Part shown: positions 54,101-64,000 of the stretch, piece after piece
Position numbering within the stretch: the first letter of the stretch is position 1
Layout: each line of letters opens with the position of its first letter
Source: Anthopleura xanthogrammica
Lineage: Eukaryota; Cnidaria; Anthozoa; Actiniaria; Actiniidae
Assembly (NCBI GenBank): GCA_964019055.1
Contig: OZ025219.1
Span: 10,505,888 to 10,569,887 of the forward strand
Direction of reading: 5' to 3'
Length of the DNA: 64,000 nt
The notes under the pieces: generated by a model
Databases searched by the model: none
What the model was told of the DNA's origin: nothing
The model's input: only the letters and a program-made list of their open reading frames with translations
Translations under genes and position numbers: made by a program

Positions 54101-55270
54101 GAATAATTATCTTCAAATGAGATCCCCAACTATTATTAAGGGAAGCTTTATTGATTTAGAAACACTTAGAGGTAGAATTGAAGATGATAATGTTAGGCCA
54201 GTTGACTCGATTAAAAAGACCGACATGGGTTCAATTTCAATTCCTTCCATCACTGGAATCGTGGAGACATGAAAACGTTTTAACCTGAACAAGTTTGGAT
54301 TGAAAATTATATGTTCTATAAGTACTTTTCCTTTAAACGTGCAGAACGTACGTAAAACCATCTCATTCTCAGGGCTCTTTAAAGCATCAATGATAACGTA
54401 GAGTCGTAAGGAATATTGCTTTACAGAGATTAGTCCAGCTTGGGATCTTTTTTCTCTAGTCGTTAACTACTTGGAACCTATCCCTAACATTATTGACTTC
54501 CTTGCTTAACGTTTACTATAAATGAAATGGATTTGGCGGGCAGTGCCGAAACGGTTGGGCGCACTAACGAATAAAACATGCAAACATAGAGCTTTGAAGA
54601 AGGATTAATCAAAAAATCCTTAACATCTTTGACGAGAAGGATAATATTCTAAGAGCTGTTAAACTCACTGAGGCCAGGTTCTCCAGATTTTGAAAGGTTT
54701 ATAGGAAATCTGTCATTTTTGTTCATGAGTTCAGCCTGTTATTTGTGCTGTTGGTATCGGCTTCCTATAATGTATAAGTGGTTCTTATTTCAACTTCGCC
54801 TGCCAGCTTGATTTATTTTGGTATGAAGCTCTTTGGAGCGAATTGGTTTAGGAAACTGCTTTAATTGACGCTCATTTTCTTTGAGAATAAAAGAGAAATG
54901 TTTATCATAATCAAAAACTAAATACAAATACACAATATGGAAACGACTGTATTATTACAGAGTTAACTAGAAATTTGTTGATATTTCCTTGGTGTGTTTT
55001 TTAAAGTGTGTTTTCTTTTTGTAGAAAAGTAAATCTAGTCGAATCCCGGCCAAGAACAATATTATGCGCTCGTCTTCCGACGCCAGGCGAGTTGGGTTGC
55101 AATACATGCGCGGTTGTGAGCGGTGAATCAGCATGTAGTTGTGAAAATACAAAATTTACGTGTCTGTACCGTTAGAGGATCAGAGAAAGAGGCCAAACTA
55201 TGTCAAATGTGATACTGAACCGTGTAATAAGAACAAACTAGAATTTCCTGGTAGCTGTAGACTTGACGAT
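51153..55270. other. Intergenic stretch upstream of GPCR 3, no gene seen
   Basis: About 4 kb without a supported gene. It starts with the splice acceptor of GPCR 3 and should include its non-coding first exon. A (GA)n tract is near 51331-51350, a poly-A run near 53716-53734, and AT-rich sequence fills the rest. Frames up to 113 codons lack recognisable similarity. Confidence 0.5.
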
Positions 55271-55274
55271 TCCC

Positions 55275-55637
55275 TGGATGGATGGATGGATGGATGGATG
55301 GATGGATGGATGGATGGATGGATGGATGGGTGGGTGGGTGGGTGGGTGGATGGATGGATGGATGGATGGATGGATGGATGGGTGGGTGGGTGGGTGGGTG
55401 GGTGGGTGGGTGGGTGGGTGGATGGATGGATGGATGGATGGATGGATGGATGGATGGATGGATGGGTGGGTGGGTGGGTGGGTGGGTGGATGGGTGGATG
55501 GATGGATGGATGGATGGATGGATGGATGGATGGATGGATGGATGGATGGATGGATGGATGGATGGATGGATGGATGGATGGATGGATGGATGGATGGATG
55601 GATGGATGGATGGATGGATGGATGGATGGATGGATTG
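55275..55637. repeat. (GGAT)n/(GGGT)n array with block structure
   Basis: About 90 tetranucleotide units in which runs of GGAT alternate with three runs of GGGT of 4-9 units, then a homogeneous GGAT run of about 35 units. Block-wise variants indicate repeated slippage or unequal exchange. The WMDG/WVGG frames are artefacts. Confidence 0.95.
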
Positions 55638-56350
55638 ATGGGAAACATGCAAAAAAGTTAACATTATATTACAAGAAAACTAAAACGTGCGCAATGCATG
55701 AGCCGTGATATTTTTCATCCCTCAAAAACTAAATAAAGAAGATAATTGAAGAAAGTTACTGTTAAAAACACAAGATATTTCGACATATTTTGATTTCTGA
55801 TCAATACCAGCATAAACATCACGTGCAATGCAACATCTCTCAAATTTCCGGATTTTACGACCATTACACAAAAGAAACTATGAACCGTGGCCTCCTTATT
55901 TTGGAATTGAAACTACAAAATGAAATTTCAGTCATTTTTTTCGTTATTTCTGATTGTCTTACGCGGAAGTCCAAGCCACTAGCCTGTTATCAGTGAAAAA
56001 GCGCAGTGGAGACAGATTGACTGAGTATTTGTGTACAACACTTGCGTGTTATTTTCCTTCAAAGTAGAATAAGACAACATTTGTCCGTGAATCTAAAACC
56101 CGCAATGGTCTAACATGACAGTTTTGCGTATCTGTCTGGAAAAATCTATTCTTGTAATACTCGAGAAGACGGTCTTATAATTACATGTCATTCACTTGTT
56201 ATGGTTTGTCGTTTGAATTGCGCATGCGCAATACTCAAAATACCAACCACAGGCTTCCCACATCACACTAATGAGTTTGAATCGACATTTCTTTCAAAAG
56301 TTCGCCATGTTCAATTTGTATTTGATTTTACAGCTGGTTTCGCTAGATGT
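55638..56350. other. Intergenic stretch, no gene seen
   Basis: No recognisable features. Confidence 0.5.
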
Positions 56351-56399
56351 CCCATCCATCCATCTACCCATCCATCCATCCATCCATCTACCCATCCAT
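56351..56399. repeat. Short (ATCC)n/(ACCC)n array
   Basis: About 12 tetranucleotide units with two ACCC variants. Confidence 0.9.
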
Positions 56400-56753
56400 T
56401 TTACTTCAGGTATTTTTTTCCATTCTGTAGCTGATTCTTTAGATAATCTGCTCAATCTTTCGTGATTGCGCCGGCATACACTCATCTTTGTGTATATCCT
56501 GCTGGTCAATGCTTTTGGGTACAACATATTTAGCCCTGAAGAAAAAGATACCAAATCGAGCCTCAAATGAACCTTTAGGCATTGTTCACAACAAGCCGGA
56601 TACCACTTGCAGAGTTATGTGGATTAGTCTGTTCAAATCTCATTTTCTTTCACTGCGTTTAGCACAGCGTTGGTCAGGCAAAACAAAACGAGTCTAAGTG
56701 AAAGCCAAAGATAGAAAAAAAACTTTTGCCTTGGGCGTTATGTTTGCCCATCT

Positions 56754-56945
56754 CAGACCATTTTGAGAAAATAGACAAATAAGCCTCTTTACCTTGGGCG
56801 TAATGTTTCCCCCTTTTAAAACATGTGTCATTCTCTTGAGAATAACTGATTTATATCCTTATTCATGTGTCTTTTCAACACAACCGTTAAATAAAGAAGT
56901 GATACTCTAGGGAGTGACACGTGGTCTGAACTGGGAACATATTTC
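56754..56945 (-). mobile_element. MITE-like element, family C, copy 2
   Basis: Read on the minus strand it begins GTTCAGACCACGTGTCACTC, continues TAGAGTATCACTTC, TTAACGGTTGTGTTGAAAAG and ACACATGAATAAGG, and ends near GAGAATGACACATG and GGGAAACATTACGCCCAAGG. Each piece matches copy 1 at 16175-16330 in order. A second CAGACCA end and a duplicated CCTTGGGCG(T)TAATGTTT segment at about 56729-56815 suggest a nested or rearranged copy. Confidence 0.7.
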
Positions 56946-57640
56946 GCATAACGCAACTTAGAATAGACGTAATAGGGTCTCTGGGTGTTTAAAAGCTAAT
57001 TTTTGCGAAAGAAGGAAAACCGCGTAGAAAACCCAAAATACAGAATTGAACCATTAACCACTAAACTATGCCTCACAAATGAAGGAGGTTTTGAAGACTA
57101 AACCCACCGAAACACAGCAGTGAGACGCGGAGCATTAGAAACACATGCTGCATGCCCGTGCTTTAATAAAACCGCCTCTCCACCCGTGGGAGAAGGAAAG
57201 ATGAACGCTGCTGGCGCATGCAATAAAACAATGTTTTTGTTGAAGTACTCATCCTTCAAACAAATATATAATTTTATATTTTTATCGGACTTAAAATATT
57301 TCTCTACTTCAGTAGTTTCTTTAACTTTATTAATTTGTTTATTTCTCATACTTAGTAATTATTTCTTTGTATTTCATATTTTTCACTGTTCGGCGGTTCT
57401 TAACAGTTTTCTGGAAAAGTAAATTTTAATTTCGAAGGAATTACCATGTGTATACAATCAAATGAAATTCGGGTTAGTTCTGCTTACAGTGCTTAAGCTC
57501 TTCGGCTGATCGTAATCCGTATACATCCTAACTTTATATTTCTTTTTTAAGCAGTCAAGCTAATTTTGATCATATGTTTATGCCGAAAAGTGTTCTATAA
57601 ATTCATACATTATTTTATAGTACAAGTACTTGACTTATTA
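56946..57640. other. Intergenic stretch, no gene seen
   Basis: No supported gene. On the minus strand near 57045-57075 there is a tRNA-like A-box word (GGCATAGTTTAGTGG) and a B-box-like word too close together for a functional tRNA. Confidence 0.45.
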
Positions 57641-57642
57641 TT

Positions 57643-57875
57643 ATTATTATTTTCTTGTTTTCTTCTTCGTTTCTTTCTTCGTTTCTTTCTTTCTTTCTTT
57701 TCTTTCTTTTCTTTCTTTCTTTCTTTCTTTTCTTTCTTTCTTTCTTTTTTTTCTTCGTTTCTTTCTTTCTTTCTTCCTTTCCTTCTTTCTTTTTTCCTTT
57801 TCTTCCTTTCTTTTTTTCTTTCTTCCTTTCCTTCTTTCTTTTTTCTTTTGTTTATTTATTGCTTTCTTTTTTCCT
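57643..57875. repeat. (TTTC)n pyrimidine tract
   Basis: About 230 bp of TTTC, TTCC and TTCG units on the + strand. Phe/Leu/Ser-rich frames through it are artefacts. Confidence 0.9.
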
Positions 57876-60340
57876 TCCTATTTCGTCCTTTCAATTTCAC
57901 TTTAACTTTTGTCTATAACTCTTACTTCGCTTCATTCATCCATCATGCCTTCCTTTTCCCTCTCCCAAGGTATTCCGTTAATAAATCAATAGTATAAATT
58001 AATTCTTTCCTGGTGTAAACATTCCCCGTTTCCTGTCACTGGCACACACCGCGTTAATCTCAATATTTCTAGACCGGCTTCTTCATTTTGACACAACAAT
58101 AAAAACACAATAACCTTAATGGTTTCGTCCTATGGCGAATATTGTAATTAGACTGATATCGAAAGTGATGAACGATCTGTAACTATGGCAACATTATCTT
58201 TATGCGTTTTCAATTGTCATTATTTTTCTAAATTTTTCAGCCTGATTACATAAAAGACAGTTTTCTTAACACGAAATTTTTCGAGAAAATCTAAAGAAAT
58301 TCGATATGAAAACGTTTATTTTTCCGTATTCATATATCTAATTCTTCATCGTGATTGACTGGAGGTCCATTATCAAAACTCACAACGAAGATAAAATTTA
58401 CTGACATTTTTTTAACTGCAGATCGAATATTGTACTCGGAAGACAATTGTTTTTTGAATCTAAAAAGCTTAACCCTGAATGAATATTACTTTCAGGAAAA
58501 AAGCTGTCTGCAAAAATTATAGATATTTGCCCTTTCAAGGGATTCTTTATTTCTTTATTTCTGTCTTTTTCTTTTCCTTTTTCAGTTTAAATTTTTTTAA
58601 ATTAAAAAAGTTCTCGGTCAATGAAATACGTGAGGATGATGACTTAAGAATGAACATCAAGTCTGTGGTTTTTTCTTTCAAGTTTTGACCGTACTTACCC
58701 CGTTAAAGGCTGCAATATTGAAGTCTTGGATTATTCTTTCAAATCTCTTGCTATCTTAGTCAAGTGCTTCTTCTACGCTATTGGCTCAAGCTCCTCGATG
58801 CTGATCTCAATGAAGGATTTCTAGTTTCTACAAAAAAAGAAAATCCGTGAAAAGAGTAGAGGTTTTCAACTTAATCTTCATTGATTATATATCTAAACTG
58901 CAGTATAGAACAGAATATCTCTATATATTTAACTACCAGTCGAGTTGAAACCCCAAAGAAAGAATACCCTATTGTATGTTTGACTATTTACCTTTCGATA
59001 TCAACATGAGTCAAAGCCAAGCTGACTCAATTCTGTATTAGGGAAACGAGGGATCTACGAAGACTGCTCAGCTATAGGAGATTCAAGAAGCCCATGCACT
59101 TATCTCTCTCTGATTTCACGCCTTTATGTCCTATTGTAGCTAATCCCTTAATATTAGCACCACATCCTATATAGGCATATTTGGTGAAGGCGAGGCACGA
59201 ACAATTTGAACGTTCAGCAATAGAGCTCAAGATCTGACACCTAGATCAACAATTTTCCAGCTGTATTTGGCAACCAGTCATTTTCTGTGGCTATTTTTCA
59301 TTCAATATTTTTTAGATGTTATCTTCAACGCCCCTTTTACTTAACATTTACTTTAAAACATTGAATTTTTCTTCAACCTTTACTGGCTGACATATAAGCT
59401 GTTGATAGTGAAGGACAATAAATATTGAAAGAAAAATGGAAACGTTTTTTAAACACGCCAAAAAGTAATATTTTTCCCTCGAATGTTGTTTGACAGATAT
59501 AGTGTTATATTTGTAAAAGTGTTCACAGCTCACCACAGAATGTTGCAATCGATTTGAAAACGTTTTAGTTAGAACAAAGAAAATAATTATATAACATAAA
59601 GTTGTTTTTACTTCTGCTAATGATTTCTACCTCGCAACCTACAATATAGTCTCGTATTTAGTGGTCTAGCCGCAGACACACTAAACACAACTCTGTGTGA
59701 CTCTGTGCTAATGCACTTCAGCTAAATTGTGGCTATACTGTCCTTTCAAATGAATTTCTTAAGAATCGGAAACGATTATCGATCAAGACGTCATAATTGA
59801 AAATGATAACACTAGCCACACTCACCATGAACCGCTGCAATCCAGAAATGAGTTGGAAAAGAGGAATTGATCTCGTTGATGCACTTGGTAGACTTCTAAG
59901 CAAGGCAGTGGTAGAGTTCATTGGGGTATCGATTTACGTCATTTGATCAGTGTATTGCGCATTGCGAACTGAATATTCCATTCTTAGAGCAAAGGCATTA
60001 CGCAGGCGAAATGGAAAAGGAAAAAGGAAAGCTATTGAAATATTCGATTGACTTAAATCGGTGAAGCTATATTTAGATCGAAATGTGTTAAATTAAGATA
60101 GACGTCTTTCATTACGCCCACATTTCTATCTGAATTTATGAATGAATAGGAAAACAATATATCGATAAAAAAATTAATAAAATAATACCGATCATTAAAC
60201 GAAAAGTCAAACTACAAACCAGGGCTTTTGCGTGGTAATTTTGTTTCTGGATTTTTCAATTTGTGTTTCGGTTTCAAGTTAGAAAATTGTACATGATGGA
60301 TGAAAAGATGGTTGGTCGCAATTACCAGTACTTCCTGTCT
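57876..60340. other. Intergenic stretch, no gene seen
   Basis: AT-rich with no recognisable gene or RNA feature. Longest frames are under 70 codons. Confidence 0.5.
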
Positions 60341-60494
60341 TCCTTCCTTCCTTCCTTCCTTCCCTCTTTTTCTCTCCCCTTCTGTCCATCCATCCATCCA
60401 TCCTTCCCGCATCAATCCCTCCATCCATCCATCCATCCATCCATCCATCCATCCATCCATCCATCCATCCATCCATCCATCCATCCATCCATCT
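60341..60494. repeat. (CCTT)n and (ATCC)n arrays, adjacent
   Basis: A CCTT tract (60341-60364), then TTCTCTCCCC-type sequence, then two ATCC runs (60386-60403 and 60420-60492) split by CTTCCCGCATCAATCCC. Confidence 0.9.
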
Positions 60495-61994
60495 CTTAGC
60501 ATCTGTTATCCTACATGAAATAATTATTTTAAACCGCGAGCACTCTTATCTTTGCGCACAGCAACCCCTCTTTTCCACCGCGCTCATTGATTAACTGATT
60601 TGCCTACATAATGCCTCGAAACGGTTAATGAATTTGCTAACTGCAAAACACATCTAGGGAAAGAACAGAACATAGAAGCGTCCAATTAACTTATTATTGA
60701 AAAGTTATAAATAACTTATGATTATATTTATAAACTATGAAAGGATTAAAGTGAAGCGAAAACAACTCAACAGTTCCTAAGCAATATGGACATGAACAGA
60801 CTTAGGTGTTGTACCTAACATTATACGGTCAGCGGTTTGGGTATATTTGGTATTGTATTAAAGGCCAGTACAGTTCAGACGTCGAACTTTTGCGGCGTGT
60901 GATCAAATCTAATTGCCTTTGAGGTTGAGTGCTGTTTTCCTTTAAACTAGTAGAAGTGTGTAGACCAAACTTAACACATATCGTCTCCTGGCGCTAAGCA
61001 AAATAAATAAAAACAAACTTATCCCAAAAACCCAACTCTTCCAATTTTGGAAAGAAAAGAGGAATCCTAATTGCGGGTTTTGCTCCTAGTAGTGTTGTCT
61101 GACCATACTTAAGTCAAATGAAGTCCAATAAGATGGTGTTTTTACATATGGAGCAAGCCCTCCTACACTCCCTTAGGTTTTGAATTCTAGATATTTTCAA
61201 AACTAGTTCGAGTTTCATTTTTATAAGAACGTTACAGCACCAGGTATATCAGATAACTTCAATGTTCAAGCTGCTCTTTCATTTGTTACTTCGGCGTTGC
61301 ATATCAACCATAGCAATTTGCTTACTGACGTATTCAATCACTTTGATGGATGAGATGTTTTATGTATTTTTGATTGGTTCATAGGTGGTGGAAGCCATTC
61401 AAAAGTTCGTGCGCGTTTCCATTTTGTGTTTCTGCGTGAGCCAAGGATTTTTGTGCCGTCCACGTTTCGCATGAACAATAGGTTCGTGATATGGCATCCA
61501 TCTGCAAAGCCTGCTTGACCTTATCTCTTTCCCTCACAGGGAGAACTATTTCCTCTGACAAGCACCTGCTACCTGAATGAGCTTTGATTTTTAACCGCCT
61601 TTTCGATGACGGGCGGTCTGTTGTGCGGGGGGAGAGAGGGTAAGAACACTGCGCTACGTTAACCAAGCTACACTTCAAAAGTAACAGAACACCCCCGGTT
61701 TCTCTGGTTCTCTTTCATTCAGAAATCCCAAATTTAAATTTCATTTTTCCAACAATTCTTGCTCTCCTTTCGTCTCAGCTTAGTGTGTGGTAGGTTCGGG
61801 GGGGGGGATTGATAAATCACAGATAGATTGCTGTTTGTTTGGTAATGCTGAGATGCGCAATAGTTTAGTTTCTGTGATTCTGCGTATATCCAGTACACTA
61901 ATGTGCTATCAAGTGGACAGCAAATTAAGAAGACTTTGAGGACGTGCTTTGCGGGGCTATAAACAGAACCAGCTGTGTCTGTCATAATGGAGTC
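60495..61994. other. Intergenic stretch, no gene seen
   Basis: No supported gene. A G-run occurs near 61799-61807. Frames up to 99 codons lack recognisable similarity. Confidence 0.5.
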
Positions 61995-62643
61995 TTAAGG
62001 ACGTTCGCGGGCAAAAGTGCGTTTCCTATGTTTTTTTTCTTCAAAGTTCGCATGGTGAAATAAGACCATCATAGAAGTTCCATGAGCAAATAAAAAAGGG
62101 GGGTCACCGTTCTTGTTTAGGAGTGAGATGATATCAAAGTGCAGCCTTTTTCTTGTCGAAAATCGCTTGCGCGCAATACATACAAGTCGAGCAGAAAAGT
62201 CCCTTTTGTTGTTGAAAAACTAAATGGATTGCTAAACATTGTTTGAAACAACCGTCTAATAACCCATAGATAAATATTATGTGTAAATATTTATGAATAC
62301 ATACAAATAACTTGTCGTTTTGGTTCGAATTTACAGCCACCTTGCACCATTCGGTAACGCTTTGGCCGTTAAATGTAGATTGAAGTTTTCATCCAAATAC
62401 GTATTTTCGTTATGATTTTCCCATATTTTTTTCTTTAAATTTGGAACACTGACAGCTTATGTAATTCTTTATCAAATACTGAAATAAAAAATGGGGGTCA
62501 CCGTTGTTGTTTTCGAGATATGGCCGATCGAAATCGTTTTCGCAACGAGCGTGACGGAGTTTCATCTTGAAAACTCATAGGTCACGGGCGCGCGCGCTGT
62601 CACGCCGTATGCGCAGAACATACATTTATGCGAACGTCCTTAA
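61995..62643. mobile_element. TTAA-flanked terminal-inverted-repeat element (piggyBac-like, non-autonomous)
   Basis: TTAAGGACGTTCGC at 61995-62008 and its perfect reverse complement GCGAACGTCCTTAA at 62630-62643 bound a 649-bp unit. TTAA at both tips fits the target-site duplication of piggyBac-type transposons. Inside are two direct copies of GGGGGTCACCGTT followed by a TTGTTT word (about 62099 and 62494). There is no transposase frame, so it would depend on an enzyme encoded elsewhere. Superfamily assignment rests only on TTAA. Confidence 0.7.
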
Positions 62644-62769
62644 ATGAATATCATTTATTGGTCGGTAGTCATACACATATACATGATTAAATAATGTCAA
62701 TCAGTTCAGCTAAAATCTCCTTTGGTAAAACTATTCTAAAACTATTCTAAGATGGTTAGAGCATCCGAC

Positions 62770-63290
62770 TATTATGCCTTGCCTTGCTGTACGTGTTGTA
62801 TACCGTGCCTTGCTGTACGTGTTGTACACCGTGCCTTGCTGTCCCGTGCCTTGCTGCCCCGTGTTGTACCGTGCCTTGGTGTCCCGTGTTGTACCGTGCC
62901 TTGCTGCCCCGTGTTGTACCGTGCCTTGCTGTCCCGTGTTGTACCGTGCCTTGCTGCCCCGTGTTGTACCGTGCCTTGCTGCCCCGTGTTGTACCGTGCC
63001 TTGCTGTCCCGTGCCTTGCTGTCCCGTGTTGTACCGTGCCTTGCTATCCCGTGTTGTACCGTGCCTTGCTGTCCCGTGTTGTACTGTCCCTTGGTGTCCC
63101 GTGTTGTACCGTACCTTGCTGTCCCGTGTTGTACCGTGCCTTGGTGTCCCGTGTTGTACCGTACCTTGCTGTCCCGTGTTGTACCGTACCTTGCTGTCCC
63201 GCGTTGTACCGTGCCTTGCTGTCCCGTGTTGTACTGTGCCTTTCTGTCCTGTATTGTACCGTGCCTAGCTGTCCCGTGTTATGAGCGATA
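62770..63290. repeat. 25-bp minisatellite, about 20 units, open in three frames
   Basis: The unit CCGTGCCTTGCTGTCCCGTG(TTGTA) repeats with substitutions (TGC/TGG, CTG/CTA, GTG/GTA) and occasional shorter units. Because 25 is not a multiple of 3 and the unit has no stop in any + frame, all three + frames stay open for about 160-200 codons (VPCLAVPCCT-type). I judge these frames to be artefacts. Confidence 0.92.
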
Positions 63291-63599
63291 TGTTTTTGTA
63301 ACCAAGTTAGTACAAAGTTACGACGTCGTACCGTGTCCGTGGTCTATATCATCTTTCAAATGAGCAAACTTGAATTGGTATATCTGTTTTAGTACGTGCC
63401 GTGGTGTGTCCCATCCTAGCAGTCTGATTGACTTAGCAGTGATCTGGCGCGCTGGTTCACAGTATGTCGTATTGTAACCGTGACGGTACCGTGTCTGAGC
63501 ATTTTGATTGCACAAGCAGTGATCTCGAGTACTATGATTGGTTCAAAGGATTATATCTATTCTGTACCGTTACCGTGCCGTGTGTCACTCAGTCATACC
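63291..63599. other. Downstream flank of GPCR 4
   Basis: It contains GTACCGT/ACGGTAC words (63334, 63480-63490, 63562-63590) of the same type as the minisatellite. The GPCR 4 3' UTR must lie here. No clear AATAAA on the minus strand was identified. Confidence 0.4.
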
Positions 63600-64000
63600 T
63601 CAACAAACAACATCTTTGGTTCCCAGGCTACGAAAGCCAATAGTCTCGATCCCAGTCTCACTTAGATCGGTTCGGGGGCTCACACTCATGTCCAACACGT
63701 GTGATCTTCGCAGATGATGGCGGTCGTGCTTGCTTCCACACAGGTCAATCAAAGGTCGAAAAATATGGCGGAGGCCTCTACGATAGTCCTTACTAAAGGC
63801 AAAGTAGATATATGGGTTGATTGCGTAATACGTGTGAGCCAGAAATACAACAGCACTGTATACTTCAGAATTCACAGGACATTTACCCGCTAGAAGGTTT
63901 GATCGATTGATGACGTGTGAGAGAAACAAAGGAAGCCAACAAAGTGCAAACACCACTACCACAGTTATGCACATTTTGAGGACATTGGTTTTAGCGTGTT
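63600..64000 (-). CDS. Class A GPCR 4, C-terminal part (cut by window edge)
   Basis: The frame is open from the right edge (64000) to a stop at 63600, about 133 residues. It covers the end of loop 3 (HAKTNVLKM), TM6 with ITVVVVFALCWLPLF, an external loop, TM7 with AHTYYAINPYIYFAFS (NPxxY intact), helix 8 (KDYRRGLRHIF) and a tail of about 55 residues rich in Asp, His, Ser and Arg. CWLP and NPYIY are canonical, unlike in GPCRs 2 and 3. TM6 is close to that of GPCR 3 (ITVVVVFA) and GPCR 1. The N-terminal two thirds lie outside the window, so the DRY motif and start cannot be seen. Confidence 0.9.
   Translation of the reverse strand, partial: HAKTNVLKMCITVVVVFALCWLPLFLSHVINRSNLLAGKCPVNSEVYSAVVFLAHTYYAINPYIYFAFSKDYRRGLRHIFRPLIDLCGSKHDRHHLRRSHVLDMSVSPRTDLSETGIETIGFRSLGTKDVVC

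Noticed and set aside
57040..57080. Possible tRNA gene on the minus strand
   Set aside because: A-box-like and B-box-like words are present, but their spacing is too short and no acceptor stem can be formed. It may be a decayed SINE head.
57566..57997. Phe/Leu/Ser-rich frames of 87-143 codons
   Set aside because: They are translations of a TTTC pyrimidine tract. The hydrophobic look is compositional.
61379..61678. A 99-codon minus-strand frame as a small gene
   Set aside because: No recognisable domain, signal peptide or splice support. Length is within chance expectation for the local GC content.
62752..63363. Cys/Pro/Leu/Val-rich frames of 164-203 codons
   Set aside because: They lie in a 25-bp minisatellite and all three + frames are equally open. 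No start context, splice site or similarity supports translation.

Overview
The window looks like nuclear DNA of an invertebrate animal, most likely an anthozoan cnidarian (coral or sea anemone type). The evidence is AT-rich DNA, compact multi-exon genes with GT-AG introns of about 70-700 bp, single-coding-exon rhodopsin-class receptors, and a heavy load of simple repeats and short palindromic elements. The species cannot be fixed from the sequence.

Genes. Seven protein-coding loci can be supported. Four are class A (rhodopsin-type) GPCRs: 14078-15283 (+), 28353-29516 (+), 49974-51152 (-), and a partial one entering from the right edge at 63600-64000 (-). At 30797-36417 (-) is a 16-exon PSMD13/Rpn9 gene of the 26S proteasome lid; it reconstructs to 376 codons, the human length. 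Head to head with it, 565 bp away, is a 15-exon M1AP (meiosis 1 associated protein) gene at 36982-41656 (+), which reconstructs to 553 codons and includes a 12-nt microexon. The spacer carries E2F-like and MCB-like motifs. Convergent with M1AP is a two-exon gene at 43301-44870 (-) for a LigB-like (class III extradiol dioxygenase fold) protein with a predicted secretion signal.

Layout. 1-13 kb is gene-poor: tetranucleotide arrays, hairpin elements, a SINE copy and a decayed LINE 3' end. 13-16 kb holds GPCR 1 behind a 650-bp GGAT array. 16-28 kb is repeats (an E-box array at a strict 22-bp period, a LINE 3' tail, a SINE, a CCAAT-box minisatellite) and long blank stretches. 28-30 kb is GPCR 2. 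30.8-44.9 kb is the only gene-dense block (PSMD13, M1AP, LigB-like). 45-49.9 kb is minisatellites and repeats, 50-51.2 kb is GPCR 3, 51-63.5 kb is repeats and mobile elements, and 63.6 kb onward is GPCR 4.

Repeats. At least five families of short inverted-repeat (MITE-like) elements can be recognised, four of them with two or more copies or ends here. One tRNA-derived SINE family has about four copies, and in one of them the 3' part has expanded into a 57-bp minisatellite. There is also a TTAA-flanked terminal-inverted-repeat element at 61995-62643. GPCRs 1, 3 and 4 resemble each other and GPCR 2 is more divergent. No operon-like functional unit is implied beyond the PSMD13/M1AP shared promoter.
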